Positions 35,901-48,000 of a DNA stretch of 64,000 nt are shown one piece after another. Both the position numbers and the translations under genes were made by a program. A model generated the notes under the pieces. The model was not told the origin of the DNA. It worked only from the letters and a program-made list of their open reading frames with translations, and did not search any database. The DNA is taken from contig JADDOH010010340.1 in assembly GCA_016648135.1 (NCBI GenBank), positions 51,884 through 115,883 on the forward strand, read 5' to 3'. This DNA comes from Agrypnia vestita (lineage: Eukaryota > Arthropoda > Insecta > Trichoptera > Phryganeidae). How positions within the stretch are numbered: position 1 is the first letter of the stretch; every line of letters begins with the position of its first letter.

Positions 35901-38839
35901 TTAAAGTTTCGAAAAATGCATATTTTGACATTTCATAGGCAATATAAGAGGTTTAGGTTAGGTTATTAGGTTTGGTTTGGTTAGTTATTAGGTTTGGTTA
36001 GGTTAGGTTATTAGGTTTGGTTTGTTTAATTTAGATTACGATTATTTTAGTTAGATTAAATTAACAGGACATTAAATTATATAGTGAAATACTTATTTTC
36101 ATTGTATGAACAACGGGACCATTGTCTTGGATTATTCCCAAACAAATGATCGATACAATCAGAAAAATTCTTATATAATAATTACTCCAGTTATTTTGTG
36201 TTAAAATAACAGTTTTGACCGTTACTACTAATTATGTATTAATAAAATCACAACAGTTTAGAAGGGTCACTTGTGTTCAGTTCATAATAAGACATCTCCC
36301 TTTCTTATATATTAGTTGTCTACTGTAAAAGGTATTGGAAGATTGTTTCATTCACATACCTTGGGCAGGATATGTGATGACCAGTTCTGATTGTCTGCTA
36401 TTCCAGTGCAACATTCACCAATGCACTGACACAGAGGGGACCACACTGCACTGTCCTAGAATATTACATCCCTTCATAATTACATGCAGCTCCACGGAGA
36501 TATATTATACAATAGTAGCATGGGTCACTCAAACCCAGGGACAGAATTATGATAAGGGCCTGTCTCGCTGGACATTTTAGGGACCTCATGTCTTGAGGCA
36601 GAGGACTCCCAGAAAGATAATATTTCAACTGTGAACTACGAATAAGTATTCGGCTATATAGAGGGTGTTTTGGGTTAAAATGTTAAGAATAAAAACCTGG
36701 TGCCTTCCAACAAAGGCTGAGAATTTAGGTATTGAATTAAACGGATATTTTATACGAACCGAACAGGTGTATTGAGATACGATACTCGATGTTTCGCTGG
36801 AGCCATATCACAGTGCCTTCGGGAGTGTGTCCTCTCGCCGCAGGGGTCAAGGACATACTGCTGATTTTTTACGCGGCCATAGACTGCAATGTGAAATGAC
36901 AATATCTTCGGGCTTTTCTGTTGTTGTATATTAAAGGTAGAATCATACTAAGGAAATTAATTGTAACTGGCATCTCTGTTTAAGTTTGGATGCTTGTATA
37001 TTTCGATGGACTCTCTTGCCAATCTCGTATACAGGGTTCCTACTAAAAAAGAATACGGAGCAATAAAAAATAATAATGCCAATAATTCGTCAATTTGCAA
37101 ATCAAAAGGAAATCTTAGTTGGTCCAGATTCGACAAAACAAAAATCTTGTAGGATAAGAGGGTCCATTGAAGTGCCCAAACATCAATAGAGACGACAGTA
37201 ATAAATTATCAAGTAAATGGTGATCTGTTCTCACTATTATTATTTCACCTTTAAAATACAGCACAAAAAACCTGAAGATATTGTCAGTTCATATTGTATC
37301 AATAGCACTTTAACGACCCCGAGTGTAAAAAAAGCAATACATCTCCACTTAGTGCATTCAATCTACGTCCACGTAAGAAATCATCAGTATATTCCTAGCC
37401 CCCACAGCGAGTGGATACACTCCTGAAGACGCTGTGATTTGACTCCAGCGAAATGTCCAGAATCGTATCTCAACACATCCATACGGTTGTAAAATATCCG
37501 TTTAATTCAATATCTTAATATGTTGAACGACTGTAAAATAACCTTTAAATCTTTAAAGACCGAGTACACAAAGTCATCAATTCCCAACGGCAGCCGAGCA
37601 CAATCGGGTATGGCAGTATTTTTGGAGTAAAATAATGTTTCTAGGGCAATTTTAACTTATTGGCTTTTTGGTCTAGTGGATAAGAACGCCGAATGATTTA
37701 CTAGGTTATACTTCTTAGCACAGAAGTTTTAAAAATAGGGATATTGATGCGACATATATTTAAAAAAAAAAGTTTAAGTAATTAGTTAGGTCAAGCATCA
37801 CTGGTTAGGGTCAAGTATTATTGCAAATCCATTTTAAGCCACAAATTATTGAATTAATCAAAATAAATATAATGTAGTAGAAACGTATAGGATTAATCTT
37901 AGCTCTGGATAAAGGACAATCTATGAAGGCGTAATCTGAAAATTAACAGATATACCTGGATATAGGCCAATTTTATCCATACTAATGTTTCAAATATTTG
38001 AATATATCCTTTGCCAGCGTGATTAAACAATCGCAAAAGTAAATAATAAAAAATTGTTTACTGTTTATTAGCCTGCGATAGTTCTCTTGTGCGAGTTATG
38101 CATTATGCCAAAAAATCTAAGAAATTAATATATTTCACTGAGTGATTAAGCTTACAATATTGCTGTTTAAAAAGAGGAGACACATTTGATTCAATATCCC
38201 CGTAGTTCTTATTTTATCCTTAACATTAATTACTGTTGAATCATCATCCTCAGATGAATCACTAGTTGATTCAGGGTAAAACACTGCTGTGAAGAAATAA
38301 AGGACTCCAATAATCTTCTTGACAGTGCAGGAACTCAATATTCTACCGGCCAAATGGTAAATTGCAGAATTTTTTATTAGCTTTCTTTTGCAAGCCTTCT
38401 GAAAAAAATTAAAAACATTGTGTTAAAAAGATAAAACAATGAACAATAATATTATATGTTTCAATAGATATACTTATGTATATAATATATGTTTAATTAA
38501 AATTTAAATAAATTTTAAAATTATATATAAATCAAAAGTATTAAGCGGATGTACATTTTGAACGGCTAAATGAGAAAGCAATATAAACAATTTCTGCACT
38601 ATTTCAGCTTGATCTGAATGTATGAGGCACAAAATCACTCGATCAATATCAAACATGGAACCAATGTTTGAATACTTCAAAAGACCCTGTAAGAGATAAA
38701 ATATTAGGATATGTAAAATATAATAAAGTTCAGATATTATAAGTAAATTATTTCGATGTACAGATATTGCATATTGCTTTTCTTCATAATTTCCCGATTC
38801 CAGAAAAACAATAAGACTTTCTAAACTCTCAAAAGACAT
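26959..38839 (-). CDS. ARM-repeat protein, TERB1-like (telomere-bouquet) candidate
   Basis: Exons from 5' to 3': 38839-38762, 38686-38555, 38398-38156, 33583-33459, 32245-32086 and 28190-26959. The first five join in frame with GT-AG borders. The protein starts MSFESLESLIVFLESGNYEE; helices such as VILCLIHSDQAEIVQKLFIL and CLKYLNGNFHLDLVNLVISL look like ARM/HEAT repeats, and LLCVSVTNC resembles TERB1's ARM region. The last exon is long, polar and low in structure, ending with C-D-S-C and later Y-G-C-D-F-Q, similar in spacing to the cysteine segment of vertebrate TERB1. TERB1 links telomeres to the nuclear envelope in meiosis. Weak points: exon 5 ends in phase 0 while the obvious acceptor of exon 6 needs phase 1 (an acceptor 8 bases later, at 28182, would fit), so an exon may be missing; and CAG|GTATAG at 26965 could be a donor leading to an unseen C-terminal (Myb) exon. 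The gene is head to head with CTNNBL1. Confidence 0.55.
28207..29044. other. Intron of the TERB1-like gene
   Basis: AT-rich. No exon was recognised. A stretch at 28680-28990 has frames on the minus strand without recognised domains. Confidence 0.4.
29045..30686. mobile_element. DNA transposon derivative with about 70-bp inverted ends
   Basis: The left 70 bp (ttggaactcacatagacatt, aaaacgccattatatgaggg, gtataaaagtaaa) recurs inverted at 30615-30686. The interior has a 15-bp tandem (cttccagatccaaac, 29175-29235), a run of palindromic tgtagtactaca repeats (29400-30030) and a gacagacagacgg stretch (30481-30505), also seen at 31957-31985. No transposase was recognised. Confidence 0.7.
29175..29235. 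repeat. Short tandem repeat, 15-bp unit
   Basis: About four copies of cttccagatccaaac, the last ones degenerate, inside the larger element. Confidence 0.7.
30687..32085. other. Intron of the TERB1-like gene
   Basis: Includes a solo PIF/Harbinger-type end (about 30928-30956, 'gccgctcgtattgtacccga'), a degenerate MITE (about 31560-31800, 'aaaaatctatgctttttgc' in both directions) and a 'cggacggacagacagac' stretch. No exon was recognised. Confidence 0.45.
32555..32600 (+). ncRNA. Hammerhead-ribozyme-like motif H4 (degenerate)
   Basis: CTGATGA at 32561, the same stem II as H1/H2, but GAAAGGTC in place of GAAACGTC, so probably inactive. The sequence after it (cccagaagattcgaaaagg) matches the sequence after H2, and the retroelement coding relic at 32640-33110 follows. 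Confidence 0.45.
32640..33110 (+). pseudogene. Retroelement coding relic (C-terminal segment)
   Basis: Broken frames read HTYIYQINYSKDILDEISKN, YAVEVGARGLPAKSVYSFFK and D-L-G. The motif 'VEVGARG..KS.Y..LKDLG' marks the C-terminus of a widespread invertebrate retroelement-type protein. A second relic of the same family is at 47361-47915 (minus). Next to motif H4 it suggests that ribozyme and protein belong to one element. It lies in an intron of the TERB1-like gene. Confidence 0.55.
33713..33842 (+). mobile_element. tRNA-derived SINE, copy 4
   Basis: Head agcttgttggtgtagtggtc, B box 'ggttcgagccccattcc', shortened body, end gacacgtattctgtatctct, then an A tail. Just upstream of exon 4 of the TERB1-like gene on the other strand. 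Confidence 0.8.
34150..34500. mobile_element. Pogo/Tigger-like MITE, one end preserved
   Basis: The right end is acttaacgcggttttactg followed by TA. The interior shares the gcgacatttctattactaat block with 4680 and 6750. The left end is degenerate. Confidence 0.6.
35040..35400. repeat. AT-rich inverted repeat, family 2
   Basis: Contains ttaatacaagtcaaataaa and its inverse, with gagatatgcgacattaaag at the left end, like the left end of 44790-45240. Confidence 0.6.
35945..36030. repeat. TTAGG-type repeat run
   Basis: Repeats of ttaggttaggttatt and ttaggtttgg. TTAGG is the usual insect telomere unit, but this run is irregular and may be a plain microsatellite. Confidence 0.5.
36783..36836 (-). 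ncRNA. Hammerhead-like motif H5 (degenerate core)
   Basis: Minus strand: ACTC before the core pairs with GAGT after GAAACATC (stem I), but the core reads CCGAAGG in place of CTGANGA. Probably inactive. Confidence 0.35.
37412..37470 (+). ncRNA. Hammerhead-like motif H6
   Basis: CTGAAGA at 37423, stem II GCTG/CAGC, GAAATGTC at 37450-37457. The core agrees with CTGANGA. Stem I is weak. Confidence 0.45.
37661..37769 (+). mobile_element. tRNA-derived SINE, copy 5 (partial)
   Basis: Head ttggtctagtggataagaac, shortened and missing the B box, then a body with 'tcttagcacagaagtttta' and 'atattgatgcgacatat' and an A tail. Confidence 0.55.
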
Positions 38840-39086
38840 TTTGAAATCTACTTATTCAATAAGTTTTTTTCAATGTCTGGAAATACCGCCATTTATAATG
38901 TGTGATAATGTGTTCCATAGAAAATTGTTATTTAAAAATAAAAATATTTTCGAAATGGGTAATCTTGGTCACCTACCTACGAATATAAATTAGTTTAGTG
39001 CAATTTTTCTATGGTTTCAGATGTTTTGGTTTTGACAGAAACGTTTATATGTACGTTTCGTATAGTATAAAATTTAATAAAACGTC
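38840..39086. promoter_or_regulatory. Shared divergent promoter of TERB1-like gene and CTNNBL1
   Basis: Only 247 bp separate the two start codons (minus at 38839, plus at 39087). The stretch is AT-rich, lacks an obvious TATA box at the expected place, and has ataccgccatttataatg. It must contain both promoters and 5' UTRs unless an upstream exon exists. Confidence 0.6.
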
Positions 39087-42000
39087 ATGGATATAACAGA
39101 ATTACTTGCTTTTAAGGTGATATTATAAAAAAATACGATATTTTTTTAAAGATCTCTTAAATTTTTACGTCTTTATTGTAAATTTTAGCCTAGATGTTTA
39201 TGAGGTTATGTGATGTGTATTTACAATGCGTTTTATTTATTTTCAACAGCCAGTTCAAACTCCGAAACGTCCAAATGATGAAGATTCAGACGAAAACTCT
39301 GATGAGGAAGGCTCAGTTGCTAAAAGGATGCGACGTATTGCTCGCTCAAAGGCTGATAGTATTATTAAACAAAATGCATCTAGGCAACTTCCCAAAAATG
39401 AGCCTGCACTGACTGATTTGGAGCGCGAAAATATACTGCAGTATGTGGAGAATGAGGAAACACAGGTTATTTTTACATTTTTTACATTGATAAATACAAA
39501 CAATCAATAGGGCTAAGTATGGCGAACGTTCAGGGGTGCAAAATAATCTGCTTAACATAAGTTAATATACATATAATCTGAAAATTGAGTGGCATTTTGT
39601 TTAACTTGTTGCTTATTGTTTTCAGGGAGAAATTATAGATGAAACAGCTGTAAAAAGATTGGTTCTCATGTTTGAGAAAAAATCTTTGAAAAATCGGGAG
39701 ATGAGGATCAAATTCCCTGAACAGCCAGACAAATTTATGGAAAGTGAAGTTGATTTACATCAGGCACTACAGGTTATGCATCAATTTCAATCTTAATTTT
39801 AAAAATTGTTAGAATGAGAATTTTCCGTACACTACGGTTTTGATGAGATTAGGCAACCTCTCATAATTGAGATGCAATTTGTCAAAGAAAAATGTTTTAA
39901 AAGTTTATTTTTCTATTTTTAAAAATGTCTCCTTTTTGCAGGAACTGAGTGTGGTTGCTACAGTACCTGATTATTATCCAGTTCTAGTACAAATGAAATG
40001 TATTCCATCCCTATTAGAATTGCTGTCACATGACAACACTGACATTTCCACACAAGTTGTTCATCTTATTCAGGTAATTCTTAATTTGAAAAATAAAACT
40101 GATTTTAAATTTTCACTTATTTGGGAAACCAAATTTCTAATGTGTGCTAATTTAAGAAGTATGTGATGTGTAATGAGCATTAAAAATTATTATTTTCATT
40201 CTTAATAAAACAAATTTCTAAATGGTAGTCTATGCATTCTAGTCAATCTGGCATTGGCATTCCACTACCATAACTATTTCATAAAAACAATAGTCGGGAG
40301 AAGCATGAAAGGATTTAGTTAGTTATTTTACCAGTGTTATTGTCATATTGGAAGATCATAAAATGCTTATATTTTTACTCCCTTTCTTTTAACTCGTAAC
40401 GTCTGCGGTTTGTTGTCTTTGGATCGATTTTTAACCCTTTTCCCGTGATCCAATCGAGCTGAAACTTTGCAGGCAGACTCGTGGTGACAATAAAAATGAT
40501 CTAATAAATTTTCGTTTAAATTTTTTAAATAATTATAGTATAATTTTGGATTTTTCTAAATTTTAATGGTTTTTTCACATTGGAATCAATACAAATACCC
40601 CGACGTGTGCAGTAAGCACGAAACCTGATTCAATGAAAAAGGGAGTATAATAAAAACTTGGTTTTATGGGTTAGTTTTTTCTACTTTATATTATGTAGCT
40701 AAAATTTATAAAAATATATTAAAGGGACATTTTTCTCCACAAAATTAAGGAGCCAATAATAGTTCTAATGTCAAATTGCAGCTACACGAGCCAGCTATCT
40801 AAATCTGAAAAATCGATAAAATATTATTAAGTAAAAAAAAAATGTATGTTTTGTATATAATTTTTGGTTCAAAAAGTAACTAATGCTGCAAAGTATGCGA
40901 TTAAATAAAAAATATATTAATTAAAATCAACTGTTTATATCAATATGAAGCATTTTAAAAACATCATAAAATATAATAATGTCATGCATATCAATTGATT
41001 GTTTCTGCAAATGCTTTTAAATAATTTAAAAATTACTTTTCTTTAGTTCGTATTATCTATAGAATTTTCACATTATACATATGAAGGAAAATAGTTTTCT
41101 AATACTTAGTAAACTAGATTAATTATCATGGTCTTTTCAAGAATACCAATTTTGTAAAAATTATTACAATTTTTGTGGAGTTTATGATTGGCGAAGTAGT
41201 TACTTCAACCATTGGACCTATTTTGATACTATGCAGGAACTGACAGATGTAGACATTTTGCACGAGAGTTCCGAGGGAGCAGAGGTTCTGGTGGAAGCTC
41301 TACAAGAAGGCCAGGCTATTCCACTGCTTCTGCACAACCTCAATAGGTTGGATGAACAAGTTCCAGAGGAGAGAGATGGAGTGCATAATACACTAGGTAA
41401 GCTTTGCGTTTTAAGTTTTTAGAGTTACTAATGGCACTGTGGATATGGAAAGCTCCATTAATTGAAATTCGTATTATAACACGCAGCAGTGACGCGGGAT
41501 TAACATCAGCATTGCTGAAACAAATTATGTACTTCAGAATGAGCCCCGTCATCATCACTGCCATTCACAATTCAAAAGTTTAAATACCTGGGAACGAATG
41601 TGATTAGACACATAGGTTTCTAACGAAAAATAGATAGAATAATAAAATTCGTAAACGGTTGTTACTTTGCTCGTTGGAATTTTCTGTCAGCTTTGTCACT
41701 CATAGATTTTCCTGCATACAGGCACAGTATACCCAGAACAGTAGTTTATCTCCGGCCTGTCGGCGAGTTATTAGTCTACTAATGCGTTGACGCTAGGGTT
41801 GTCACTTTACTCGTAGCGTCTGAGATTCTGACGCATAAGGTAGACACGAAACCCGAAAATTTCTGTACCTAGTTTCTGTACTTAAATTGCAAGAATGCTG
41901 ATTAACATCAACGTAGACTTTTAAAAACTCACAATCTTTGTGATAATCAACACACCTTTTTAGTAAAGCACCACAGACATAAAAAAAAGGGATTTTTTTC

Positions 42001-45000
42001 AGGAAGCGCATTTTTTTTCTAAAGCGGCGACTGTGAGCGCGAATGGCACGGCCCTTACTGCTGCTGCCTTATGCCCCCATATTTTATGTCAATGTGTGCA
42101 TCACAGTGCGTGCGTACACGGCGCCAAGCACGCATGCACACATTCTAATGGGTAGCGGCCAGTTTGTATGAAGACATATTGCTGTTCTTAGTATACTGTG
42201 ATACAGGTCTTCGTCATAAAATTTTGAATAAAGAATATTCTTTTCACTATGCTGGTGAAATGCCAATATGTAAATAAAAATGTGATTTTTTTTTCAATAT
42301 TTCAGACTAATTTTCTCTAATAATTATCATAACTAACTTATATGGAATATTAAAAATTTATTCGCTTTGATACAAGTTTAATAAAATGATTAAAGCCTTG
42401 CAGGAAATTGAAAAAAATTATTTTTGCAAGGTTTTTGTCATTTTATTTGACTCATATTGACACCCAAAGTGTAAAGAATATTTTTTATTCAATATTGAAT
42501 GAAGAAGACTTAGTTTAGACCCCGAAGTTTATGCTACTGGCTATGAGACACCCTCAATGCGGGAAACCAGGTATTCAAAATTAAAGTCTTTCACAATATT
42601 TTCGGCCCAAAAGAGGAGGAGAAATTGCTGTTAAAGTTTTGTAAAGCAAAGTAATTTCTAAAAACTTGTATACTTTGTTACCTGAAGTGTTGCTTGACAC
42701 TGTATATATATTTTTATTAATTTTTCAATTTTCCCTGGTTGTAAATCCTTTAATGAAGAAAATTATTTAATTCATGATATATATTTCCTCAATGTTGTGA
42801 TATTATTTTTAATTTTAGGCATCGTGGAAAACATCACAGAATTCAGGCCAGAGCTATGTGCGGACGTGGCCAAGAGAGGTTTCATGCAATGGCTTTTAAA
42901 AAGGCTGAAGGTACGTGCGGCTTTAAACTCAATGGAACAATTCGTAATGACGTTAATTTGGGTAGATTTTTATATTTTTTCGCATATTACAGATGAAAGC
43001 GCCATTTGATCCCAACAAGCTCTACGTCAGTGAGATTCTGTCAATTCTGGTTCAGGAGTGCCTGGACAACAGACTCCTCCTGGGTGATCTGGACGGGATA
43101 GATGTTCTTCTACAGCAGCTTGCTGTGAGGACACACATATATTAATTATTTCTTTTTAATTGTAAATTGACTAAAATAAATCAAAATTCATAAGAAATTT
43201 TAAAAATACAAAAGGTGTTAGCTATTATTTCGAACTTTACAGAAGAGCAAAATAATTTTTTGTCAATTATTATTATTATTTTTTATTAAATTTATACATA
43301 TTTTCTATTGTTACAGATGTGTTTTGGATTAACAAATATCGAAATCTTTTAGTAATAAAAGAAACATTGACAAAATCAGATTAACAGAACTTTCTTTTGC
43401 TCTCATGTAAAGTTCGAAATAATCACAAACGCCCTTCTGGCTTTCTACCATCACTATACAGTAAAACCCTGATAATTCGCTATAATTAAAAAAATTTAAA
43501 AGCCATACGTCTTAAAATGTTAATTTCATAATACAGTGAAACTCGCTTAATAAATTCACTTTTAATAAGTTTTCCCGCTAAATAAGTTTAAATTCTGCGG
43601 TCCCGAAAAAGTCCCATACAAAACCCATATTTTTTTTAGGCTTAATACGTTTTCCGCTTACGTTCATTTCTCGCCTAAGTCGTGAAAATATTTATAGCCG
43701 AACTCAATTTATTCATACAAATAAATGTTCATAATACGTTTTTCGGAAGACGAAATTTTGTTCAACATTCCTAAAAATGAAAAATGGGCACAATAAAAAT
43801 TAAATGGGTTTGGCGGCGTCACAAAAGTTCTTGCCGCTGAAAAAAACCCTTTAGTATTTGAATAGGCTAATAAAATAATATTTAGTAAATAAATATATCC
43901 GGCGATTATTTACGATAATTTTTTCAAAATCAATCAACGCCTGCGCAAAATAAATTCGCCTAAACAAAACTGTTTTCATTTTGGTTGTATTTCTTCGAGG
44001 AAACAATTGGCAATATTAATTATGTAATACCTCCTATTGTTTTTTAAGGCCGGCGTCACACTAGGTGTATCTTCCGTCGCGACTTTGACGCCGCGGAACG
44101 CCGCTACTACGCGGATCATCAATCATTCCGCCGCCGCCGGTGCGGAACGATTGATGATTCGGCGTCTGTTCGGTTTTACGTCAACATAAAATCAGTGACG
44201 TCGCGTCTGTGTTTTTGTTTGCAACACGCCACATTTGACAGATTGTCCGCACGTGTGTTTGTTCTCTTTGTGTTTAAATTGAATTTATACACAAAATTAG
44301 AAAGTGTAAATAATTTATGAAAATATTGAAATCACTGTTAATATGTTTTCACGCCTAATAAGTTTTTATTTGCTGGTCCCTTGAAAAACATATTAAGAGA
44401 GTTTCACTGTAGATTAGTTGAGTAGAGTAGAGTTTTACGATTTCTGGTAAATTTCACAATCGCATTGTGATTTTTTTTCACCTTGAATATAAAATTAACG
44501 GGGTTCCACATAATTCAAAATGTTTTTTTTTGGGTCCCTTGAATTTCGAATTAAAGAGGTTCTGCTGTACATAGAATAACAAACCTTGTGTCATTTGTAT
44601 AATGAATTGCTATTCGGGGCTTACTTTTCCAACTATTAAAATATGTGTTTAGGTCCGTGAAACAATGAGACTTTTTATGTACGGCAAACGATAAGCAATA
44701 ATATCATATGTATATTAGAAAAGTTTGATGGATGAAACATTTCTTTATTACTTTTTAAAATTCAGTTTACCATATCGGTTCATATATTATTTCATTTTAA
44801 AGTTACGGAGATAAGCGACATCAGGGTCTGCAATTTTTTTTCTCAATATTTCTGACATATTTTCTGTAAAAAAATACTTTTTATGTGGAATATGCTACAG
44901 TAACTTATGTGAAATATTTAAAAAAATATTTCCTTTGATACAAGTCAAATAAAATTATTAAAATCTTGCAGAAATATGAAAAATATTATTTATGCAAAGT

Positions 45001-48000
45001 TTTTGTTATTTTATTTGACTTGTATTTAAGCAAATGAATTTTTAATATATAATTTATATAAATTACTTTAGTGATTGTCCAATATTTTTCAGTAAATAAA
45101 TAAGTCAGCAATTTTGAAAAAAAATGCAACTTTGATGTCACTTATCTCCATTTCGCCTAAAATGTAAAGAATATTATCTATTTAAAATTGAATGAAGAAT
45201 ACTCCCCCAAAGTTTTTGCTACTAGCTAAGAGGCACCATGTACCTGACGAACGGTTATCATAGAAACAAAACAAATTACAGTGACAAACATCATAGATCA
45301 CATATGTTTATCTATAATTCTTGCCAAACAATGTCACGACCAATCACATCGCGTTTTAATGGAATTGTATTTTTTAGATTTTTATTATAAAAATTATGAA
45401 TGAAAACATTATCCCACACCAACCATACTGAGTTACAAAATATAATTTATTTTTCTGTATATATTTCATATATTTTCATGCATATTGAAACATACTACTA
45501 AAACGCAACGCGACGCCACGCATGTCAGTACTTATAAATCTCATATATTAAAACGGTCACATACAAATAGATAACACACCATGTGATGAAACGCAACCCC
45601 ACGCGGTAACATCCAGTCGATACAGGTCAGCGTGCTGCCGGGAGAGGAGGCACACACACCATCTGACACATCGCACGCAGTGTTTCCTGTTAACACCCGA
45701 CACCACGCGTCAGTCTTTCAAGAACATTCTTGGTTTATAGATATTATTTTATTAGTTTTTGTTTAAAATGTCGGATGAGCAATTAACAGAATTTGTGAAA
45801 CGGTACCCAGTGTTATATGATATGAGTTCAGGCCAATAATGCTTGGGAAGAAATTTTTTTTTATTCAACTGTTTCCGTATAAAATATATTCCTAAAATCT
45901 GCAATAAATCTTCTTCAAAATCTTCATCCAGCTTTAAATAGTAAATCCATGGCCACGTCAATACACTTCCATCCTTCGCGAAGCGGTGATACTAGCAAAG
46001 CATGTTGTAGCATCACGTGGCATGTTGTATACGTGCACGATTCACATCAAGTGTTAACACATTACGTCGCGTTTTAGTAGCACGTTTCAACCTTAATACG
46101 AAAACAATATTACATGCACTGCAAATTTTGTATAAATTTGTATAATTATTTCGTTTAATAATTTTTTTAAATGTGTACAGTTTTACAAGAGGCACGACCC
46201 CAACAGCAGCGAGGAGCAGGAAATGATGGAGAACCTCTTCAACTCTCTGTGCTCCTCGCTCATGCACTCCTCCAACAGGGACCGATTCCTGCGCGGGGAG
46301 GGTCTCCAGCTTATGAACCTTATGCTCAGGTAAGATTAAAAAAGTGTCGGAATTCACTGAAAATCTTTCTCCAATACTACAAGTGATAGGTACACTAGTT
46401 ACCCTGGTTGGAATAACTTTTTGGCAATAGGGTAGCTCCAAATCTTCATTTCCGTCTTCAGATAATTTCATTTTAAAACATGGGCTCAAAGTCATCACAA
46501 TTTAATTAAATATTTAAGGGGTTTCACTACCTTGACATTTTCAAAAAAATTTTTTTTTGAAAAATTGTCTGAGTTATAGCAATTTGAAGCTAGCATAGTA
46601 GATGAATTTTTTAATTGAATTACATTATTATTTGGCCTTTTTCTCAAAACTCCCCTTTTCAGACTGGTGGAAAAGATATCTCAAAACTTGTTGTGCCATT
46701 TTTCTTAAAATTTTGAACACATCTTACTGTAAACATTATCTGCAATGTAGCATATAATTTTTTTTCGATTATTTGATTTTTTTTTTTGATACGCTACATC
46801 ACAGACATTACATTATTTAACAATAAATTAATTTAGTTTTTCATTTCACTCAAACCCTGGTGACAAAATGATTATCTCCACTGATTATTCTCAGCTGCGC
46901 GCATCAGAGAAAAGGACCTTTGTGGGACAGCATATGACTCCGCCATTTTGAAACTTTTAAAATAATTTGTTAAGAAAAATTACTAACAAAGGTCTCACCA
47001 GAAAAGGACCAGATATTCCCCAAATGCCCCCATATAATGCCTGATCCGGGTTGCGGGCCTGGATGGATAGAAAACAATTTTTTACTTTGTTTTTAGTGCA
47101 GTGTAATATGTTCATTAATGTAAATGCATCACATTACACCAATGTAATGCATTAATCTGTCAAATAAAATAACGTTGCCCTAACACCACTCTACCCCCGC
47201 TCTGCCGCCCCAACAGGGCACACACTATCAATATTGTATCGCACACGAGCACCGATCATGTATACCTCGACGAAGCCACGGCCACAGCGAAACCAGGCCA
47301 GCAACAGCACAAAAAACAAAGCGGCGTTGAAACAAAGGTCGCCACTTCAACAATCTAATTCTAATGTCCCACTGCAAAGTGGTAGCTTCTTTTGAATATT
47401 TTATGCATGTTCCGAGGCGTTAGGAGCCCTCTGAGTATATTTTGTTCCATGGATCTACGTAGCCAAACATGGTACAATCCGACAATTGCCATCCTTTTCA
47501 AGAATCCATTTATCTGTGATCTGTTTAGTCCCAGATCTTTGAGAAAGGTATAAATGCTGACTTGGCTCATAAAGCTTCCATTTGCTTCCAAGTCTTGACT
47601 TGTAATCGTTCTAGATCTCATCTATTTAGTTTTATTTGTTCATTTTATATGGTTTTTTGGGATATTTATCTCTCAAGGCACTCTCAGCTCAACCAAGGAG
47701 ACCTGCTGAGGTGTTCTTGAGTATAAGACTATGTCAGGTGTCAGTGCTGCGGCGCACATTTCTCTTGGGAACACATATTGCCCTGAAGTCGAGTCCATAA
47801 TCGGTCTCCAGTCTTTTTTTATTTTATTGAAGATGGACCTTCTGATATCCTCTTTCCCTTTCCCCTGGCCTCCAATTTTTACCAATACATGCCGTAAACA
47901 ATGATAATAAAACATATTTTAATATGTGCAATGCTAATGTTGAAATTGAATGTACTTTTGATGCCTCAATTTATTCAATGCTTACAACACTCTAAATTTC

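Larger units (their letters stand above)
34501..36720. other. Intron of the TERB1-like gene, repeats and unknown DNA
   Basis: Holds an AT-rich family 2 inverted repeat (35040-35400) and a ttaggt/ttaggtttgg run (35945-36030). A frame at 36335-36580 has no recognised domain. Nothing supports a gene. Confidence 0.45.
36725..37520. mobile_element. Fold-back element with hammerhead-like motifs in both arms
   Basis: About 90-nt inverted arms: left 'attgaattaaacggatattt', right inverse ending 'aaatatccgtttaattcaat'. Each arm holds a hammerhead-like core (H5 minus, H6 plus). The middle (36870-37390) shows no coding signal. The architecture is that of an inverted pair of Penelope-type terminal repeats. 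Confidence 0.7.

Noticed and set aside
35945..36030. True telomere array
   Set aside because: Units are irregular (TTAGGT mixed with TTAGGTTTGG) and the run is under 100 bp between unrelated intron sequence.
46013..46498. A 161-residue open frame on the minus strand
   Set aside because: It lies across CTNNBL1 exon 8 and is its antisense shadow; no domain.
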